Below the pieces are notes generated by a model. It searched no databases. It saw only the letters and a list, made by a program, of their open reading frames with translations, and was not told the origin of the DNA. Source: Clostridiales bacterium (GTDB lineage Bacteria > Bacillota > Clostridia > Christensenellales > Aristaeellaceae). From it: a stretch of 9,950 bases of DNA. The stretch covers positions 1-9,950 of the forward strand of contig JAAYJP010000032.1 in the NCBI GenBank assembly GCA_012522875.1, written 5' to 3'. Of this stretch, positions 6,748 through 9,950 are shown piece after piece. Numbering within the stretch: the first letter of the stretch is position 1; every line of letters begins with the position of its first letter. A program made the position numbers and the translations under genes.

Positions 6748-7014
6748 TTAGCTGGCCTGCCGCGCTGCGCGCATGAGGTACTCAATCTTGTCCTTTGAGA
6801 CATCGCCCTCCAGCACTTTCCGATCATCCACAAAGAAGGTGGGCACATACTGGAAGGGGGCCGGCGCTTTGAAGCCGGGCGTCTTATGAACGTCCACCAT
6901 CAGGATGTCAACATCCTTCAGTTCCGGTTTTTCAGAGCGCAGCTGCTCGATCCATTGCTTTGCATTCCGGCAGGCAGGGCAGCCCTCAAAGTGGTACAGG
7001 GTGATTTGCGGCAT
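6748..7014 (-). CDS. Small thioredoxin/glutaredoxin-like protein with CPAC active site
   Basis: An 88-residue cytoplasmic thiol-disulfide oxidoreductase-like protein. The first strand QITLYHF is followed by the redox motif C12-P13-A14-C15; the cis-proline loop is YVPTFFVDD with P58; a C-terminal helix ends the protein. This layout and size fit glutaredoxin-like or minimal thioredoxin proteins. The ATG at 7014 is chosen because the fold starts there and AGAGG lies at proper spacing; an upstream in-frame ATG (7062) would add a lysine-rich 16-residue extension and is less likely. It lies 88 bases after the FMN reductase-like gene with no promoter seen between them, so the two are probably one transcript. 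The natural substrate is unknown; a reductant role beside the flavoprotein is inferred only from position. Confidence 0.85.
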   Translation of the reverse strand: MPQITLYHFEGCPACRNAKQWIEQLRSEKPELKDVDILMVDVHKTPGFKAPAPFQYVPTFFVDDRKVLEGDVSKDKIEYLMRAARQAS

Positions 7015-7102
7015 GGGGAAACCTCTTTCCTTCTTTTTTCGTTTTGGACTCATCCTGGTCATCGCTTCGGCGCAACAAACCCGGGGCAGGGGTCGGGGGC
7101 GC

Positions 7103-7672
7103 TTACTGCGCTTGCCCGCGCAGGGTCTTCAGTGCGCCAGCCCAGGCATTTACCTGATTGAGCATGGTGTCAAGGGACTCCAGGTGCATGGAGTCGGGCC
7201 GAAAAACAGAGCCGTTGTCCGTGAAGTCCGTAAACAGGCTCAGCTGAACCGCTTCGCGCACATCCGCCATCTGCAGTTCGCCCACGATATGGCGCAGGTG
7301 CTGTACGGCGCGTACGCCCATGGCACTGCCATAGCCCACAAATCCCACTGCCTTGTTGTTCCACTCTGCATACAGATAATCCAGAGCGTTTTTCAGCGCA
7401 GCGCTGGTGCTGCGATTGTACTCAGGGGTAACCATGACATAGCCGTCAAACGGCCGGATGACTTCTGCCCAGGCCTTGGTATGCGGTTGGTTATACCGGC
7501 CGTAACCAGAGGGCAGGTCTTCATCCAGAAGCGGCAGGTTGGCGTCCTTGATGTCCACCAGGGTATACTCGGCGTCCCCGCGCTTGCGCGCCTCTTCAAG
7601 GACCCATTTGGCCACCTGGCCATTCACGCGCCCAGGGCGTGTGCTGCCGGTTAGAATCGCTATCTTCAACAT
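7103..7672 (-). CDS. NADPH-dependent FMN reductase family flavoprotein
   Basis: A 189-residue flavodoxin-fold enzyme of the NADPH-dependent FMN reductase/azoreductase family (quinone, azo or flavin reductases). Residues 1-15, MLKIAILTGSTRPGR, form the first strand and FMN phosphate loop. TPEYNRSTSAALKNALDYL (82-100) is the family hallmark, and FVGYGSAMGVRAVQHLR (111-127) matches the flavin-binding loop and following helix, usually V(S/G)YG. The start at 7672 is set by the fold and by AGGAGAG upstream; the spacer to the ATG is a run of seven T. A longer frame reaching 7732 overlaps the promoter and is rejected. It is the first gene of a two-gene redox operon, divergent from the phosphodiester glycosidase-like gene. 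The physiological substrate cannot be read from the sequence. Confidence 0.93.
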   Translation of the reverse strand: MLKIAILTGSTRPGRVNGQVAKWVLEEARKRGDAEYTLVDIKDANLPLLDEDLPSGYGRYNQPHTKAWAEVIRPFDGYVMVTPEYNRSTSAALKNALDYLYAEWNNKAVGFVGYGSAMGVRAVQHLRHIVGELQMADVREAVQLSLFTDFTDNGSVFRPDSMHLESLDTMLNQVNAWAGALKTLRGQAQ

Positions 7673-7691
7673 AAAAAAATACTCTCCTGGA

Positions 7692-7720
7692 ATTATATTG
7701 TGTGGTTCGTCACACATAAT
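7692..7720 (-). promoter_or_regulatory. Promoter of the redox operon with a Rex-like inverted repeat
   Basis: Perfect -10 TATAAT (7692-7697) on the minus strand; the -35 at 17 bases is weak (ATTATG, 7715-7720). Directly upstream of the -10, TGTGTG-gttcgt-CACACA (7699-7716) is a perfect 6-bp inverted repeat filling the spacer. The plus-strand reading TTGTG-N8-CACAC (7698-7715) differs by one base from a TTGTG-N8-CACAA Rex-type pattern. A weak -35 with a palindrome in the spacer suggests a regulated promoter. Confidence 0.55.
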
Positions 7721-7757
7721 CATCATATCCATTCGGTCCGGATTCTAAACAGCCGGC

Positions 7758-7786
7758 TTGTCCGGCACCCGCAATTCAAGTACAAT
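7758..7786 (+). promoter_or_regulatory. Promoter of the NAGPA-domain gene
   Basis: Plus-strand -35 TTGTCC (7758-7763) and -10 TACAAT (7781-7786) are exactly 17 bases apart. A GCCGG-cttgt-CCGGC repeat (7752-7766) overlaps the -35. The start would fall near 7793, giving a leader of about 36 bases. The -35 box is 37 bases from that of the divergent redox promoter, so a bound regulator could affect both. Confidence 0.65.
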
Positions 7787-7828
7787 GGCCCCGGCTGGCG
7801 GCAAGCGACCGTGAGCGGAAAGGAAACC

Positions 7829-8713
7829 ATGAGAAAAACTATCAAAACAATTCTCAGCATCACGGTTGCCGTATGCCTGTCCGCTCCCGTTGCGGGGTGG
7901 GCGATAAAAGCCGTAGAAATCACCCCTGAAACCACACTTGCAGGCCTTTCACCAAACGCCCCCGAGGGCACTTTCCTTGTGGCGGGCGCCGCTCCCGTTA
8001 TCACGGAGGACAGCTATCAGGATGAACACATCAACATCAGGATCACCAAATCGCGCCTGGAAGAACACCGGGCGGATATCGTGGTGGCGGATGTGTGGGT
8101 GTCTTCGGTCAAATATTTCCGGCGAGGTTTCGCTCTTGGGAAATGGAACGGCGAGATGCGCTCGGTGAAGACCATCGCGGAGGACTCGGGTGCGATCCTG
8201 GCCATGACCGGGGACTATGCCAGCCTGCTTGACGCCGGGCTGGTTGTGGCCAATGGTATCCTCTACCGGGATTCGAACAACCGCGTCCGGGACAACTGCC
8301 TGGTTCTGGCTGACGGCGAGATGGTCACCTATAAACGCCGGGAGATGGATGTGGCCACGGTGCTTGACGCCGGGGGCCTCTGGCATTCTTTCCTCTTTGG
8401 ACCGCAGCTGCTGGAAGATGGCGAGGTCATCCTGAAGTCAGACTCCAAGATCCGCCAGGCCAACCCCCGCTCAGCCATCGGGTTTATTTCCCCCGGGCAT
8501 TATGTGTTTGTTGTGGCGGACGGGAGAACCTCCAAAAGCCGGGGGCTGACCATAGAGGCGCTGAGCCAGTTGATGAAAGACCTGGGCTGCAGGTATGCCT
8601 ACAACCTGGACGGGGGCCAGTCGGCCGTCATGTGGTTTAACGGTGAAATCGTCAACAGCCCTTACCGGGGCGGCAGGCGGCTGACGGACATCGTCTACAT
8701 CGGATTGGAATAG
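7829..8713 (+). CDS. Exported phosphodiester glycosidase-like (NAGPA domain) protein
   Basis: A 294-residue protein with an N-terminal signal peptide or anchor (MRKTIKTILSITVAVCLSAP, possible cleavage after A25), so it acts outside the membrane. From about residue 110 it carries the NAGPA domain of the mammalian uncovering enzyme and of many bacterial secreted proteins: ILAMTGDY (123-130), DNCLVLADGEM (155-165), FGPQLLEDGEV (190-200), NPRSAIGFISPGHYVFVVAD (212-231), SRGLTIEALSQLMKDLGC (237-254) and the signature NLDGGQSAVMWFNG (259-272). NAGPA members cleave sugar-phosphodiester bonds; bacterial substrates are mostly undefined, with wall polymers a plausible target. Start ATG 7829 follows AAAGGA (7819-7824) and begins the signal sequence. 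It is the only plus-strand gene and appears monocistronic. Confidence 0.9.
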   Translation: MRKTIKTILSITVAVCLSAPVAGWAIKAVEITPETTLAGLSPNAPEGTFLVAGAAPVITEDSYQDEHINIRITKSRLEEHRADIVVADVWVSSVKYFRRGFALGKWNGEMRSVKTIAEDSGAILAMTGDYASLLDAGLVVANGILYRDSNNRVRDNCLVLADGEMVTYKRREMDVATVLDAGGLWHSFLFGPQLLEDGEVILKSDSKIRQANPRSAIGFISPGHYVFVVADGRTSKSRGLTIEALSQLMKDLGCRYAYNLDGGQSAVMWFNGEIVNSPYRGGRRLTDIVYIGLE

Positions 8714-8725
8714 CGGGTACCCCGC
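8713..8725 (+). other. Small hairpin at the stop codon of the NAGPA-domain gene
   Basis: GCGGG-tac-CCCGC is a perfect 5-bp repeat beginning at the last base of the TAG stop codon. It is not followed by T and precedes the real terminator; it may be only a minor 3'-end structure. Confidence 0.3.
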
Positions 8726-8733
8726 CCGGAAAC

Positions 8734-8775
8734 AAAAACCCGCGCACGGCATATATGGCCAGGAACGGGTTTTTT
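8734..8775. terminator. Bidirectional terminator between the convergent NAGPA and pfkA genes
   Basis: AAAAACCCG (8734-8742) pairs with CGGGTTTTT (8766-8774) around a 23-base inner region containing a small GGC/GCC stem, followed by six T on the plus strand. The A run at the left arm gives the same T run on the minus strand. It therefore fits termination of both convergent genes. Confidence 0.7.
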
Positions 8776-8791
8776 CTGTTATCGCGGGAAT

Positions 8792-9841
8792 TCAGAGGCT
8801 GTTGATCAGGTCAAACTGGTGTTGGTTGAACACCGGCTTCACATCCAGGGCCTTGACCAGGTCCATATGGAAGGTGCGGCCGAGCCGGACGCCGATGGCC
8901 TGGTTGCCCACGCCGTTTTTGAGCAGTTCCACCGCCATATTCCCCGCCTCAAAGGCGAAAACCGCGTCCTGGGCTGTGGGCTCATGCCCTCTTTGGGTGT
9001 AGCCGATGACATTGGCGCGCACCTCCGCGCCGCACATGCGCTTGAGGATGGAGGCGAATCGGTAGGCGTTCATGGGCTCCCCGGGAAACACCTGCTTATA
9101 GGGCTTCAGGAACTCATACACGTCAAAGGGCTTCATAACCTTCCAGGCGCCCTCAGCCACCACGATGGTAGCGCGGGTGTTGCCCCGGGCGATGAGGCTG
9201 CTGAGGCGAGCGGCCACCTGGTCCACCTCCCAGCCTTCCACCTCCGGCACCACCACCACCTCCGATGCGGTGGACATGGCGGTGGACATGGCGATATCCC
9301 CACAGTTGCGGCCCATCACCTCCACCACCGCGGGCCGGTCATGGGAGCGGGAGGTAGCACGGATGGAGCGCACCGCTTCCATGCACACATTCACCGCCGT
9401 GTCAAAGCCCAGAGAGGTCTCGGAATATTCCAGGTCGTTGTCTATGGTGCCAGGGATACCCACACAGGGCACGCCCAGCTCCACCAGCTTCTGCGCCCCC
9501 TGGTAGGATCCATCCCCGCCGATGACCACCAGGCCGCAAACGCCTATTCCCTTGAGGAAATCCGCCGCCTTCTGCTGGTATTCCAACTCGAAAAACTCAG
9601 GGCTCCGGGCCGTGCGCAGGTAGGTTCCCGGCAAGTCAGCGATATCCAGCACGGTGTCCAGCGACAGGATGGTATAGTTGTCTGAGGCCTTGGGAAACTT
9701 ACCGATTAGGCCGTTAAATCCATGCTTGATGCCCACCAGGCGCATATTGGCCTTGGCAGCCGCCCGCGCTACCTCCATCACAGCGGCGTTCATGCCCGGG
9801 CTGTCACCGCCGCTGGTCAGGACTGCGATTTTTTTTTGCAT
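8792..9841 (-). CDS. pfkA: ATP-dependent 6-phosphofructokinase
   Basis: Phosphorylates fructose-6-phosphate in the committed step of glycolysis. It is 349 residues against about 320 for the classical bacterial enzyme. Clear motifs: LTSGGDSPGMNAA (8-20), RTARSPEF (76-83), GGDGSYQGA (108-116), GTIDND (131-136) with the catalytic aspartate D134, R169 and VVEVMGR (172-178). Gly at 111 and 131 (E. coli 104 and 124) indicate ATP rather than pyrophosphate as donor. Two oddities follow from alignment by eye to remembered E. coli PfkA: about 24 extra residues between E230 and R275, and Tyr281 in place of the substrate-contacting His249. Several effector-site residues also differ (see findings). ATG 9841 is preceded by a G7 tract serving as ribosome binding site and followed by nine A. 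No pyk follows; the gene is alone between its promoter and the shared terminator. Confidence 0.95.
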   Translation of the reverse strand: MQKKIAVLTSGGDSPGMNAAVMEVARAAAKANMRLVGIKHGFNGLIGKFPKASDNYTILSLDTVLDIADLPGTYLRTARSPEFFELEYQQKAADFLKGIGVCGLVVIGGDGSYQGAQKLVELGVPCVGIPGTIDNDLEYSETSLGFDTAVNVCMEAVRSIRATSRSHDRPAVVEVMGRNCGDIAMSTAMSTASEVVVVPEVEGWEVDQVAARLSSLIARGNTRATIVVAEGAWKVMKPFDVYEFLKPYKQVFPGEPMNAYRFASILKRMCGAEVRANVIGYTQRGHEPTAQDAVFAFEAGNMAVELLKNGVGNQAIGVRLGRTFHMDLVKALDVKPVFNQHQFDLINSL

Positions 9842-9842
9842 A

Positions 9843-9868
9843 GGTCCCCCCCTGTTTTTGATGGGACC
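9843..9868 (-). promoter_or_regulatory. Inverted repeat in the pfkA start region overlapping the ribosome binding site
   Basis: GGTCCC (read on the minus strand from 9868) and GGGACC (ending at 9843) are 14 bases apart; the second arm includes part of the G7 ribosome binding tract. Because transcription should start inside or just after the first arm, an RNA hairpin is doubtful; a protein-binding site on DNA is the alternative. Confidence 0.35.
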
Positions 9869-9869
9869 C

Positions 9870-9898
9870 ATTATACCTTTTTCATGCCGGAATGTGAA
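9870..9898 (-). promoter_or_regulatory. Promoter of pfkA
   Basis: Minus-strand -35 TTCACA (9893-9898) and perfect -10 TATAAT (9870-9875) are separated by 17 bases. The start would fall near 9863, giving a short leader of about 22 bases. Confidence 0.7.
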
Positions 9899-9914
9899 AC
9901 GGCGGTTGCCCGGC

Positions 9915-9950
9915 TCAATCCACCCGTTCCCGGTAACCAGTGCCATAGTC
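9915..9950 (-). other. Possible 3' end of an upstream gene (very uncertain)
   Basis: One minus-strand frame enters the window as DYGTGYRERVD and stops with TGA at 9915-9917, just before the pfkA -35 box. The spacing would suit the tail of an upstream gene, but 11 codons cannot prove it and other frames are also open. Confidence 0.15.

Noticed and set aside
7700..7828. Longer start for the NAGPA-domain gene
   Set aside because: It would run through the gene's own -35 and -10 boxes and put 43 non-hydrophobic residues before the signal sequence.
8819..9685. Long plus-strand frame of 288 codons, rich in histidine and glycine
   Set aside because: Antisense to pfkA, which has all catalytic motifs; the long frame follows from codon bias of the real gene.
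9905..9932. Several CGGG motifs upstream of the pfkA -35, two of them 20 bases apart, as a CggR site
   Set aside because: The accompanying TGTC half-sites are missing and CGGG is common in this GC-rich DNA; it lies upstream of the promoter rather than over it.
9842..9946. N-terminal extension of pfkA
   Set aside because: It crosses the pfkA promoter, and the phosphofructokinase fold starts exactly at the internal ATG 9841.

Overview
The window comes from a GC-rich member of the Bacillota, most likely a clostridium-like anaerobe. This is inferred from gene families (CggR, a prmA-mtaB-DegV-HinT cluster), strong AGGAGG-type ribosome binding sites, and promoters with sigma-A-like -35/-10 boxes and 17-base spacers. 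All but one of the genes lie on the minus strand, in short and tightly packed operons. No IS element, phage gene, CRISPR array, tRNA or rRNA was seen.

Reading from the left: (1) the first 397 bases hold the N-terminal part of a CggR-type central glycolytic regulator on the minus strand, cut by the window edge, with its own promoter and a repeated CGGGTAT motif that looks like an autoregulatory operator. (2) 570-4056 is a four-gene minus-strand housekeeping operon transcribed prmA, mtaB, degV-family, hinT from a clear promoter at 4086-4114. It joins ribosomal protein L11 methylation, tRNA ms2t6A modification, a fatty-acid-binding protein and a nucleotide hydrolase. (3) 4152-6519 is a two-gene minus-strand operon: a membrane diguanylate cyclase with an intact GGDEF motif but no RxxD inhibition site, followed by a secreted beta-propeller protein of unknown role. 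(4) 6748-7672 is a redox operon of an NADPH-dependent FMN reductase-like flavoprotein and a small CPAC thioredoxin/glutaredoxin-like protein, closed by a strong hairpin. (5) The only plus-strand gene (7829-8713) encodes an exported NAGPA-domain phosphodiester glycosidase-like protein, divergent from the redox operon. (6) pfkA (8792-9841, minus) converges on it and shares a bidirectional terminator.

Glycolysis brackets the window (cggR at the left, pfkA at the right), but the two are not one operon. Most genes are recognisable families. The points worth a second look are regulatory (inverted or direct repeats in four promoter regions) and biochemical: PfkA has lost several effector-site residues and gained an insertion, and the diguanylate cyclase lacks its product-inhibition site. 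I did not find a convincing wholly new system.
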